DNA of 64,000 nucleotides from Paraspadella gotoi. Taxonomy: Eukaryota; Chaetognatha. The first letter of the stretch is position 1, and each line of letters opens with the position of its first letter. The notes beneath the pieces were generated by a model. It had not been told where the DNA came from and did no database searches. It saw nothing but the letters and a program-made list of their open reading frames with translations. Of this stretch, positions 32,601 through 42,755 are shown piece by piece. Both the position numbers and the translations under genes were made by a program. The stretch spans positions 177,409-241,408 of the forward strand of contig CM119267.1 of assembly GCA_051294375.1 (NCBI GenBank). Direction: 5' to 3'.

Positions 32601-34583
32601 TGGCGTGTATTTGGATTCATATGTGTTCCATTCGTAGCTCCACTTGTGGGTGTTTAATACACTTTAGGTACAATGGCCTTTGTTTGTTTCTAATCACTTT
32701 GTTCCTAAACCTTAGACTAATTAAATGCCCACCTCTTGACCTCTTGAACCACAATGATATATGTGATCTATTACATCATCTTTTTTCATATTTATGTACT
32801 AACTGCGCATAGTCCGTATTAGAGTTCTTGATTTTGTTCCAAATATTAAGGACTTATTTTTTGGAAACTGTTAGAAAGAGTATGTCCCGGCTGAGGAGAG
32901 AACTGGGTGCAGATGTCGCTCATCTAGTGAAGTAGTGAATGTGATGACTCTCATTGGTTCTGTAGTTCGGTGGTTTTTCTCTTTCTGACTGCATGTGTCG
33001 CCCAATTGTGGTATTTCTGTACTTCGTGACTATCCCGGCGGTTGGCTTGGCTACCATGTGGTGCTATTCAACCGCAGGGTTCCCATACTCTATATGTGTC
33101 AAAGAAAGGAACGTGTTATGGACACTGCTAAAAGGAGGGTTTGGAAACCCCGAATAAGATACCATAGTCGAGTTTTCGGACGAATAAGACAGTAACATAT
33201 TGGAGAGGAGCTGAAAGAGCTTAGTGTGTATCTCATACAAAGGAGTAGTATAATAATTTATAATACTTAATTACACTGCATTACAACCCTAGTGATGGTA
33301 ACATATTATTGTTTAGAGACTGGAGTCATTCTCGCATAATGTAGAAGTGTCTCGGTAACTAAAATCTATAAGTTCACTATTTATTTGTAAGCCTTTCTAA
33401 GCTGTTTCAATTAGTGTTTCGATTGGGTATAGAGATAATTATTGTATTTACTTTATATTGGTAGGACTCAATCATTGGTAAATTTCGATAGAGCTGGATC
33501 AGATCGAGTTGTAATTTAATAATAGTGGACAAATGTTTAAACAAATGAACGACTAAATTGGTAGGGACAGTTAGTTTTATCATTGCAAAAGCTGAATCGA
33601 AGAGCGCAGCAGCTAGTGGGGTGACCAAGGTTAAATTGATGGACACAGTCCGTAGTGTAAGGTAAATAACTTCGTAGATAGTTTTTAGGATAATAAATGT
33701 CTTATAGTCTTTTGATAGTGAGTCTTTCAGATATTCTTTTATATAATTAATCTCTTTTATGAGCTTTCTCGCTGACTAATAAAAACTACCTTTCAATTTT
33801 CCGGTGCGTTTGTGGTGATTTATATATTTTTTTTATACAATAGTAAGTTGAATGGTGCGGCATTTTTCTACCCTTTAAAAAAATCATGTAGAGTGTTGTT
33901 GATAGTAATTTATTTGGAAAAGGAATCCCAGTGTCAGTATTAATGGACAAAATACTATTTGTTTAATCTTAGAGGGATTAATGTTAAATATAATGTTACA
34001 GAATAAATAGTTGTTTGATAAATATGTCGAAATTCTCGGAAGATATAGATTAACAGACCATATACGCGTGAACTTATGATAAACTGTTTCTTTGTCACCC
34101 CTGTCGATTCAAGAGTGATTACTTGGGTCGCAGCTAGGCTCGCATTCCTATGATTAATGAACATCTATATCTTTTATATTGTGTCGCTGTCAAGATTTGG
34201 TAGTTCACGAAAAGAGTAACTACCACCGTAAAAACGTCCAGGCTATAGGATGTATACTGTATCTGTTCCAGGAATATGTTTTGCTTACTGGTTGTATGAT
34301 ACACATATCAATGTGGGTTTTTTTATCTAATAGATTGTTTTTTCCAAAGTTGTGTAAATAAGAAACAAACATATGCTGAAATGCAGCATAAATATACAAA
34401 TGTGGCTTTGGATGGGAAAGTTACAGCAGAAAAGCTGTTTGGAAAAAGTTAAAAACATCTGTTTATCGATGCCGGAAAAAGAAGTACTGCGTGTGATTAA
34501 TTGATACTAACAAACGCTTAAGCATTTGGCAGAGTATCGGCTTTAAGGAAACACGAGCTCACCACCGTGAAACACATTGAGCT
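26625..34583 (+). pseudogene. Collinear, heavily corrupted copy of the FN3-GTPase exon
   Basis: Recognisable pieces occur in the same order as in the intact exon: 26625-27000 matches 17190-17570; 27590-27620 matches 17910-17935; 28405-28440 matches 18417-18450; 28750-28770 matches 18610-18630; 29215-29460 matches about 18895-19090; 29840-30170 matches 19260-19520; 30765-30835 matches 19715-19785; 34345-34583 matches 21230-21476. Between anchors the sequence is filled with insertions and substitutions, so 4.3 kb becomes about 8 kb. No long frame survives. A pseudogene would rarely gain this many scattered small insertions while preserving order; a raw, uncorrected read spliced into the assembly is more likely. 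Confidence 0.75.
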
Positions 34584-34802
34584 TTTGATCGAGGGAGGAG
34601 AGACAAAAAGCAGAATATGGATGGGAAAAACGAGTTCAATAGGTCATTGANNNNNNNNNNNNNNNNNNNNNNNNNGAACATCAAGAAAAAAGCCATTTTG
34701 ATTGAGAAGACCAACAGAGCTGGCTTTGATCCATGGGAACATTGGAGGCAAGGTAAAGACATGGAGGAATTTTGGAAAAGTGTCTTTGCCAGTAGGAAAT
34801 AA
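34583..34802 (+). CDS. C-terminal end of the FN3-GTPase protein (gap inside)
   Basis: After the shared KHIELLI sequence this copy continues, allowing one or two single-base errors, with charged residues (EERQKAEYGWEKRVQ), unlike the end at 21477-21545. A 25-N gap (34651-34675) interrupts it; then an open frame encodes NIKKKAILIEKTNRAG, then FDPWEHWRQ and ends SVFASRK at a TAA (34800-34802). The charged, helical character continues the coiled-coil tail of the large exon, so this is likely its true 3' end. The sequence here is clean, unlike the preceding 12 kb. Confidence 0.55.
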
Positions 34803-34957
34803 TGTTTTAGGTGACCATTAAAGCTTTTCACTCAAATTATCTTATTCATTAAATTAAAATTTTCGTTCCTTGATATTTCCAACATATTTTTTTTTTAGCC
34901 AAATCTCAAACGTCAAATATAAATGACAATTTTTAGTATTTGTTTTTAAAAAAGTAA

Positions 34958-34963
34958 AATAAA
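34958..34963 (+). promoter_or_regulatory. Possible poly(A) signal for the FN3-GTPase gene
   Basis: AATAAA lies about 155 bases after the stop at 34800-34802, with a second AATAAA at 35375-35380. The region is AT-rich, so chance occurrence is possible. Confidence 0.35.
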
Positions 34964-35503
34964 TGAATAGAACAGAATTTTTCTATTTTGTTGAATACAT
35001 CTCATTGCCTATTAAACAAAATGAGTGTATTTTCTGTCTCGCAGTTTTTTCTTCTTTTTATTAATGTAGTACATACTTATTACTCTAAAAGCATTTTGTT
35101 GAATTCTTGTCCCAAAAAAATATTGTTTTAAGTACAAAATGAAAATGTTTACTATTAGATTTTAATTTTAATACGTAAATGAATTCCATATCATTGTAAA
35201 ACCGACAAACTCTAACTTTGTCGCAGCACAAACTTGAATTATAACCTGGCTTTTTTTAATGGTTTTATGCTATGTATGGAAATGTTAAAATTGATAAAGT
35301 TACCAATATATTGAAAAATGTTCTTTTTTATATTCCGTTTTTTATCTAGTACATGCTATTGTAAATTACGAAAAAATAAATTCCTGGTGCAATTAAATTT
35401 AATGTTCTTACGAGCACGAATAGCGTTTGTTATTACTTTACCAAATTAAAAAAGACAAAACATTCTAGCCGCTAGTTTATTTGATGAGTTTAACTCAACT
35501 CGC

Positions 35504-37366
35504 CTTGCTCCGGTGGGCGCCGCTTTTTGTCATAAGTGCTGAGCAGGGAATCGAGCAACGCCGTGATCTCGCTGAAGTTTTTCACGGCGCCATTTCGAGC
35601 CTCGATTCCGGCGTCATTTCCTATCGATCGATGAGCGCCGGCGCCCGTTCCATCCTCTTCAAGAGCGGCGTCGGTCAGTCGTTTCGCGGCGAGTTTGTCT
35701 CGATGAGCGCCGATTTTTTGAAGAGTGCCGGTTTTTTGAAGAGCGCCACTTCCGGTTTTGTGGCGTCGATTTTCGGAGGAAGGGAGAAAGAGGAGGGGAA
35801 GATCTTGAGGAGAATCTGTGAGACGAAGAGAAAGTAGGAAAAAGACAAAAGGATCGAATACAGACGAATAGTCTAAGAGGTACACTGAGATGAACGGATA
35901 GGCAAACAGACAGATAGACAGAACGATTGGGCAGATTAACATACAGCGTGTCCCAATGGTACTGTCCGTTAAAGGAAGCAAAGTTTTAAATTCATTGTCA
36001 TGAATAGGTGGACCATTTTATAGGATACTTTAATTTTAACAAGTTTGTGCAAACAATACTGGATCTGCCAACGATCATGAGCGGTAATTAATTAATTTAT
36101 TTATTAATTGATTTGATCCGACATGTTGGTTTTTAGGTCTTTAGGTCAATAATGACGATAACGAATAATTTATTGGCTGACTTGATTGATTGATTGATTG
36201 ATTAATAAATTTACTAATTGATTAATTAACTGATTAATTATTTAATTAATTAATACATCTTGCATTTACATTTAATATAAAAGAAAAATAATCATAATCA
36301 ATTAGTTAAACAGGAGTTTTATTTTTGCCATTTAAACTCATTTCCACTCAAACGATTCCATCGAAACTTGTTTCCGTTCAATCACACACTTTCCTACCCA
36401 CATACAAATTTCAAATCAATCGCCCATCCACTCATGAGTAATTGGCGTTCAAATAGTAAAATGGTTTTTTTTTCCATTTAAACTCATTTCCACTCATACG
36501 ATTCCATCGAAACTTGGTTTCCTGTTCAATCACACACTTCCTACCCACATACAAAATTTCAAATCAATCGCCCATCCACTCATGAGTAATTGGCGTTCAA
36601 ATAGTAAAATGGATTTTTTTCCATTTAAACTCATTTCCACTTATACGATTCCATCGAAACTTGATTTCCAGCTTAATCACACACATTCCTACCCACATAC
36701 AAAATTTCGAGTCAATCGCCTCATATACTGATGATAAATTGGCGATTAAAGCTTGGGGGACGGACAGACGGACGGACGGACATCGTTTTTTTTCATAATT
36801 TATCATAAGTCGACATTCTGAGAGGATGTAAGTGACTCACCGACAAGATTTTGGGGTGGGACCGACGGACCGACAAAGTGAATTATATAGCCGAGATCTG
36901 CTGCAAGCAGATCGTGCTAAAAATTTTACTCAGCTCACTCTTTTAGTAACTACCTAAAGTACTTGGTAAAAATTCTCTTTATCAATTTTTATAGAAAATG
37001 TTTAAATCGTTTTCGTATTATTAATAAAATATTTTTTATTACAAGAGACAGACGGAAAAAACGAGAAATATACAGACAGATTGACAAACAGACAAACTCC
37101 CACATCATTTACCATTTTGTCTTTCCTGTTCTTCCTCTCCACGACTCGTTGCAGCTTCCGACGCCGCTCCCGCCGCCTCAGCCGGCGCTGCTGACGCCCT
37201 CATCCACTTCCGCGCCTCGCCTCCCCCCGGCGCCGCCGGAGCCTCAAGCCAATCCCTCGCCGAAGTCGTCGTCCGCAGATCAGAAGATTCGGTTGAAGTC
37301 GAAATCAAAGTTTTGTCTTTTGTTTCTTTGGACGAAGATGTCGCTTCGTCGGCGGCGAGACAAGTC
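35504..37366 (-). CDS. 5' exons of a putative Cys-loop ligand-gated channel subunit
   Basis: Two minus-strand exons: 37366-37113 (acceptor TTTGTTTCAG, donor GTAAAT; 84 codons, Ala/Glu/Ser/Thr-rich and apparently disordered) and 35815-35504 (acceptor CGTCTCACAG). Phases join as G|AT. The second exon is low complexity, then reads NFSEITALLDSLLSTYDKK followed by RRPPEQG. This resembles the start of the ligand-binding domain of GABA-A, glycine and RDL-type subunits (the '...ILDSLL..YDKR.RP..GG' region, usually near an exon end). The exon would end at CAAG followed by GCGAGT, a GC-type donor; otherwise the frame stops at 35490. The following exons with the Cys-loop and membrane segments are not in the window, and no first exon with a signal peptide was found. 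Such subunits form pentameric chloride channels in the plasma membrane. The assignment rests on one short motif. Confidence 0.5.
35838..36320. other. Intron with dispersed repeat and TGAT/TTAA simple repeats
   Basis: Between the two receptor-like exons. 36038-36115 is a copy of the repeat at 15630-15712. 36178-36260 is a simple TTGA/TTAA-rich stretch. No coding signal. Confidence 0.6.
36329..36735. repeat. Tandem repeat of about 146 bp, nearly three copies
   Basis: Units start with CCATTTAAACTCATTTCCAC at 36329, 36474 and 36621, each holding CGATTCCATCGAAACTTG, CCTACCCACATACAAA and (first two) CATCCACTCATGAGTAATTG. The third unit diverges at its end and runs into a GGACGGAC simple repeat at about 36757-36781. 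Divergence between units suggests an old expansion. Confidence 0.85.
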
Positions 37367-37769
37367 CTGAAACAAAGGGCAATCGGTCGATAAAGTTTAA
37401 TAAATTACAAAAAAAGGGTAGAAAAAAAAGAAGAATAAAGATGGATGATATATTTAAAAGAGTAATATTATAAAATCTAAAAATATAAGATAGTGAAACA
37501 AGGAACTTTATAATTTTCATGATAAAAATGTGTAGAATCTACTGTAGATTAAATTGATTTAAAAAGTTAAGTTAAGGCGGAACATGATTTTTTAAAATAG
37601 CTAATATCTTACTTCGATGAATCTTTCTCGATCGAATGTTATTAAAGAAAACAAGCGAGTTTTAATAATGAAATTTTTATTGTATATATACATTGAAAAT
37701 TATCTTATTTTTACAAATGTCATGCAATCGATAAGGTTCAAAAATTAATCTTCCTTAGTTCTTTCTCTC

Positions 37770-38188
37770 TCACAACACTTCCTCTTTAATAAATTTTTCC
37801 CTCCCTCCTCCTCTTCCTCCTCCAACCGAATCCACGCTCCTCCTCTTCCTCCTGCCTAACCCCTCCACGGCCCCCAGCCCGGCCGTGGACAGCCCCAACA
37901 GAGCGAGCCCGATCCAGAGGCTGACCCTCGTGCAGAGAACGGGCGAGGTCCCGAACGAGAAAGCGAAACCGAGTTGTTGCCAGAGTCGGTAACAGGCGAA
38001 GGCCATTTCCTGCCTGGCGGGAAAGACCACGCCCACTAAGGAAGAGGTCTGGGTCTGCCAACAGGCGTCGGCCACTCCCCAGAGGCCTGATATCAGGTGG
38101 AGCAACCAGGCCTCGTTTGAGGTGGGTGTCTTGAATTGCATGAGAAGGAGAAGAGCCGCCTGGTTGGAGGAGAGAGAAATGTGAAAGT

Positions 38189-38240
<52 letters not shown>

Positions 38241-38461
38241 TGCACAACAACCCCAACTCCGATGACTCCCGCTTGGCCAGCGACCTTCGCCGCTCGGCCG
38301 GCGACGAGCGACGCCACAGCATCGCAGACTCCGAAGGTCAACATCACGAGTCCCACGGATTGGATGCCGAAGCGACAAGTGACGAAGGCTTTGGTGAAGT
38401 CGCCCGCCAGGATAGCCTGTTCGTATCCCGTGTAAAAGAAGAGAGGGGTAAGGAGGAGGGC
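37770..38461 (-). CDS. UNC-93-like protein, last two exons (left-hand copy)
   Basis: Exon 38461-38240 (acceptor CTCCCAG, donor GTGAGA; 74 codons) reads ALLLTPLFFYTGYEQAILAG and continues through DFTKAFVTCRFGIQSVG, characteristic of UNC-93 family transmembrane proteins. Exon 38159-37770 (acceptor CCAACCAG, stop TGA at 37772-37770; 129 codons) contains ISGLWGVADACWQTQTSSL, MAFACYRLWQQLGF and a Gly/Arg/Lys-rich tail. The intron is only 80 bases, more than half of it (GA)n. Both exons are fully open here, so this copy is cleaner than the one at 44.2-45.0 kb. Upstream exons are not on this strand nearby: exons 4-6 lie inverted at 39586-40709 and exons 1-3 have no copy. UNC-93 proteins are multi-pass membrane proteins of the major facilitator superfamily; substrate unknown. 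Confidence 0.85.
38193..38238. repeat. (CT)n microsatellite inside an 80-base intron
   Basis: About 46 bases of pure CT on plus, that is (GA)n on the coding strand, beginning within the 5' splice site of the last UNC-93-like intron. The equivalent tract at about 44674-44740 is longer (about 67 bases), accounting for the intron length difference (80 versus about 99 bases). Confidence 0.95.
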
Positions 38462-38556
38462 CTGGGAGGAGTAAAGGGGTAAGGAAGGGGTCAAAAGGGT
38501 GAAGAGAGGAAAGGGTATGTTTAAAGTCAGTATTTAATTTACCAAACTTAATTATA

Positions 38557-38745
38557 ATATGAAATTGATACAACCATTATAAAAATTATCCATTCATTTA
38601 ATAAATAAGCTCTCTTGCCCCCGACTTTGGACAGGCTTTGGTGGTTTAAGGCTTCCATCACTCTTACAAGATAATGACATAGCGGGTCCCTGCAAGCTTT
38701 CAATCAAGACTCTCTCATAGTCTCGTTTATTCACTCCCAGAGCAT
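38557..38745. repeat. Dispersed 190-bp repeat, second copy
   Basis: Copy of the repeat at 12999-13190, about 10 percent diverged from it and nearly identical to 45053-45238. The 37.0-39.08 kb block as a whole repeats 43.5-45.58 kb, so this and the 45 kb copy are one insertion duplicated together. Confidence 0.8.
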
Positions 38746-38809
38746 ATATATGTAAGTTAAATTTCTGACTTGATGAAATATAGATGAATTATTACATTAC
38801 ACATAACAC

Positions 38810-39080
38810 TCATAGTTAATGCACTCGAAAAGCTTTACAATGATTTTTTTTTATTTAGTTTTATTCTTCTTATCTCTGATTCGATTAGTTTGTACCTTTA
38901 ATATTTTTTTTAGTTTACAGATTCGTTTAATTTTAACCTCGATTTGTTTACTTTTTCGTTTAGATTTTCTTTTGCTTTTTTTCCATTTAATATTGGTTTA
39001 TTTACATATTTTTGCGTTGATTAACTATTTTTCGTTTCCTTTACGTTGATCATTTGATTTTCATTTTTTTACAAAATTGT
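38810..39080. repeat. AT-rich intron sequence, partly repeated at 41066-41200 and 45310-45580
   Basis: T-rich sequence forming the right end of the duplicated 37-39 kb block. Its first 150 bases recur between two 25-N gaps at 41066-41200. At about 39080 (after GTGCCACC) the left block departs from the right-hand locus, which marks the left breakpoint of the flipped segment. Confidence 0.75.
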
Positions 39081-39585
39081 GCCACCTGTGGCAGCAACCA
39101 CACGTGAACTTCTGTAACCAAACGAAACTCTCAAAAACTGAAACTTTACCTCGCTTTCGCTCCAAAAGAATAAGAGAGAGATAATGGTATGGAAATAAGT
39201 ATGAAATAATATCATTTTATTTTGAATAAATAATTACACAAAAATTCCTACAAAATAAATATTGTCTTATAATAGGTTATAACTACCAATACTAGCTAAA
39301 AGCTATAAAAAGAGAAAACATCATTGATTAATTTTGATTTACAATAAAACAAATTTTATTATTATATGCCCATAGAAAATTGGAAATCTAATATATAGTC
39401 ATTTTAAAATTTTGATGTCCTCATTCCTGTATTTACAATATGTACAAATAAATAACCAACAAAATTACCTCCAATCCAATAATAATCTAATCAATCTTCA
39501 AAAAAAACTACTTATCAACTGACCGAGCCAAAAAACCTCTCTAAAAGAGTCGCCTCCTGAAATCTCTTTCCCCCCTCCGCTTCAG

Positions 39586-40709
39586 GAACGTGTGGACATC
39601 GCAAGGAAAATCAGTGACAAAATTCGCGGAGGTATTTGGCGTCGATGAAAAATTCCAGCGTCGACGCAGTCGTCAGCCTTTTTAATGGAGTCTTTTTTCT
39701 GTTGCTTATCAGTCCGCGCAAATTTTGGGAAATACAATCAGCACCTTCATATCTTAAAGTGGGCCTGAGGGGGGGAGAGTTGTTTGTTTTATTTTAATCT
39801 CATTTGGCATATTGTAATGAAATATTTAAAGGAATTTATTCTAATTCAACATTTTCTAAAAAGATTTTTTAAAATTTTTTCTCACCAATTTTAACCATCG
39901 TGTTTAAATGAGACAGAGAGATAAGTTGGGTCTTAATAAATTTCCACAGAATTACGATTGATTTACAAAATGTTAATTGAATGCATATTGAAAACGATAA
40001 TACGTTTCCACTTCAGACAAAAGCCAACTCCAATTTCTCCTTTGGATCTTCATGGCGGCGCCGATTACTGTCCAGTCCTCCACCGAGGAAGTTAACGTCA
40101 CTGCAACGCCTCTACGTCCGCTTGCACAGTTCCGACTGCCGAGGTTAAAGAGAGAATGCAGAATAAACTGACAGACAGATGGACAGATTATAAGTGTCAA
40201 TGAATGGACGGATGCATGGACTCTCTACTCTTGTTTTTTTGCTTTCTCTTTTTGTTTTATGCTTATCTCTCTCTTTTGCTTTTCTTCTATTCTCTTTCTT
40301 TTTCTTTCTCTTTCTTTTTTTTTTCTCTTTTCTTCTTTTTATTCTTTTTCTTTTCTTTTATTTCTTTTTCTTTTTCTCTTTTTTTTATTCTCTTTTCTCT
40401 CTCTTTCTGTTCCGCTTCTCTTCTCTCCTCTCTTCAGTCGGTTTGTTCAAACAGACACATCAGAAAGATTCCCAGTTTCGGCCACGCCCCGCTACTTACT
40501 TCTGCACCTGTCACCGCGACGCTCCTTACCCTCCAGGTGCAAACGGTGTTCGGCATCATCATCGGTTTCGTCTCCTGGTCTTCCGTCTTCTCTCTTCTTC
40601 TCCTAATCTCTCAACGTCTGACGAAGGAAGGAGAGAGAAGGGACGGATTTGCAAGAAAGTGGCGACATCAATGGTTGGAGGATTGGTCTTTACTCTGCAA
40701 GATTGGAAG
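39586..40709 (+). CDS. UNC-93-like protein, exons 4-6 (inverted left-hand copy)
   Basis: Plus-strand copies of exon 4 (39586-39758, contains SSVDAVVSLFNGVF), exon 5 (40017-40143, Cys- and Asn-rich loop) and exon 6 (40438-40709, contains LTLQVQTVFGIIIGFVS and SMVGGLVFTLQDWK). Splice sites are preserved (TTCAG acceptors; GTGGGC, GTTAAA and GTGAGT donors), but lengths of 173, 127 and 272 instead of 170, 126 and 270 show small indels that break the frame. The segment of about 39190-40830 is the reverse complement of about 45585-47165. It therefore points away from its own exons 7-8 at 37.8-38.5 kb and cannot make the protein as assembled. Confidence 0.75.
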
Positions 40710-40854
40710 GTGAGTGAACAAGTGGTGAAAGTCGATGTGATACGTGAAGACTTAAAAGGGGAAAGATGGGGATGATTAATGAACTGGATTAGATAAAATG
40801 AGGGTTGTGTGGGGCAGGCAACCAACACGTGACCTTCTGTAACCAAAAACAAAA

Positions 40855-40890
<36 letters not shown>

Positions 40891-40906
40891 CTTCTCTCTC
40901 CTCTCG

Positions 40907-40942
<36 letters not shown>

Positions 40943-40945
40943 GCT
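40855..40945. repeat. (CT)n-rich microsatellite
   Basis: Interrupted CT repeat of about 90 bases directly after the flipped UNC-93 segment. It is preceded by CACGTGACCTTCTGTAACC, close to CACGTGAACTTCTGTAACC at about 39102 on the other side of the flipped segment, so short direct repeats bound the inversion. Confidence 0.85.
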
Positions 40946-41225
40946 CAACATACGATTTGACCAAGTTGCTCTCGTTGTCCTTACTAGTTCTGTATTGTCT
41001 GCATTGTTTAGACTTAGGTCTCAAATTGTTACTGTTATTANNNNNNNNNNNNNNNNNNNNNNNNNATAGTTAATGCACTCGAAAAGCTTTACAATGATTT
41101 TTTTTATTTAGTTTTATTCTTCATATCTTTGATTCGATTAGTTTGTACCTTTAATATTTGTTTTGTTTACAGATTCGTTTAATTTTAACCTCGATTTGTT
41201 NNNNNNNNNNNNNNNNNNNNNNNNN

Positions 41226-41393
41226 GGCTTCCGGTCTTGTGGTCCTCTTGTGGCCCTTTCGCCCGCAAGTTCTCTGGTTGTGGTGTACTTTGTGGGGCTC
41301 GTGGCTTTACCACGAACTACTCTAGGAAAAATGTTGTTTAGACTTGGCGATCACTGCTCCGTAAAGGCTCTTTGGGAACGGGTCGATTTCTGA
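41226..41393 (+). CDS. Possible partial C-terminal exon, unrecognised
   Basis: Immediately after a 25-N gap, a GC-richer stretch is open in one plus frame (55 codons) with a hydrophobic run (SSLVVVYFVGLVALP) and an end of ALWERVDF at a TGA. It differs in composition from its AT-rich surroundings. No family was recognised, the upstream part is missing, and another frame is also partly open. It may be the end of a membrane-protein gene or part of a repeat. Confidence 0.2.
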   Translation, partial: GFRSCGPLVALSPASSLVVVYFVGLVALPRTTLGKMLFRLGDHCSVKALWERVDF

Positions 41394-41399
41394 ATCTGA

Positions 41400-42620
41400 A
41401 AACTGTTGTGACTTAGAAAAGTTTGTATAGGAAACATGGTACATGTTTAAGGCAAAGGAAAGCAGAACGAAAAATACAAAAGGTCAAAATGAAACAAGTG
41501 AACAACGGATATCTCATTCAGCTGCAGTGACTTTTCTTTTTACGTGTATTTCCCTGGATCACATGACTTACATAATATAGGATATTTATGGTATAACAAA
41601 CATCTTATTGTGGATCACTACTCTGCAAGTTTCTTTCGAAACAAGCAGACATTACATTACATATTGCTCTGTTGCTATATTGGCGTTTTTTTTCAATATT
41701 GACGTATCACTGATTCCTACTATAACTCACCCTCTTCGTCCCACCTCCGTTATTGAAACCACATCATTATCCTGATAAAATTCCCACCCTTTCTTCATTT
41801 TTTTTAAAGATGAGAGAATGAAGAAAAGAAAGGGAGACGGTAACAAAAAGAAGAAAGAAAACAAAGATATAAAAACAAATACAAGAAAACCGAGGCTCAA
41901 CCTCATGTAATAAATGAATTACCTGAATTTTTCTTAGACGATCGTTCTCGATATTTAATCTGTTAAATTAGGTTAAAAAAATTATTACTATCATCTCGGA
42001 TTTTTTTCAGCAATAAAATACTACCAATTCTAATATACCTTACCAAAATGAGGTTGAAAATTCGCGTTATTGCAGTTTTTTAGAATAGGCTTTAAAAAAA
42101 TAGGTATTTTTTAACCATTTTTAGGGCGTTTTGGGGGCTGATTATTTGTTAATGGGGTTATTCCAAATTTAAAATTTTTATATATTTGTATCAGTTAACA
42201 TTTCACCAATGTTTGGCATAAATTTTTTTTTAAAAAATATTATTTTATAAAAAAAATCATATTTGTCAGTATATATTTAAAAATAACTATTTAGTTAATA
42301 ATAAAATAATTATAATTTCGATTACAGGATAAAATTGCCTATCAATTCAACTATTATTTCTTAATAAAAAGTTTGAACTAATAAATAAAAAATAAATAAT
42401 AGCTAATTATTATAATTGCATAACTATGCATAATATTAATAAATTAATTTTTTTTTTATTCAGTCTAACACTTTTACCATTAACCAAGAATTAATGTTAG
42501 ATTAATTTTTTACTGAGGAAAAAAATTATATCGTTCAAGTATTTTTGAGCACAGTATTGCAAATTAAATTTTTTTTAAATAAATGATGCTCAATAACAAA
42601 AACTTCAAATTTTTTTTTTT
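41400..42620. other. AT-rich non-coding stretch
   Basis: Intergenic-looking sequence with many T and A runs. I see no open frame or repeat copied elsewhere in the window. Confidence 0.5.
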
Positions 42621-42630
42621 GAAATAATAG

Positions 42631-42749
42631 AGATGGGTGAATTAGGCATACGAGTTCCATCCCACACATTGCATATCAAGTCATTCCTTCATTATTTTAT
42701 AGAAGATATAGCTTCCCTGGACTTTATGAAGGAAGCAAGACCGGTACTG
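42631..42749 (+). CDS. Orphan exon candidate, unrecognised
   Basis: A 119-base island bounded by a T-rich tract and TAATAG acceptor (42625-42630) and a GTATGA donor (42750-42755). It is open across its length, reading MGELGIRVPSHTLHIKSFL and then HYFIEDIASLDFMKEARPVL, with codon usage unlike the A/T runs around it. It begins in phase 2 and ends in phase 0. No neighbouring exon was found, so the gene or element is unknown. It could be a fragment of a transposable-element protein. Confidence 0.35.
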
Positions 42750-42755
42750 GTATGA

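Noticed and set aside
26625-34350. A genuine second FN3-GTPase gene
   Set aside because: Matches are collinear but no frame survives, and the length is nearly doubled by scattered small insertions, which fits raw-read noise better than a paralogue.
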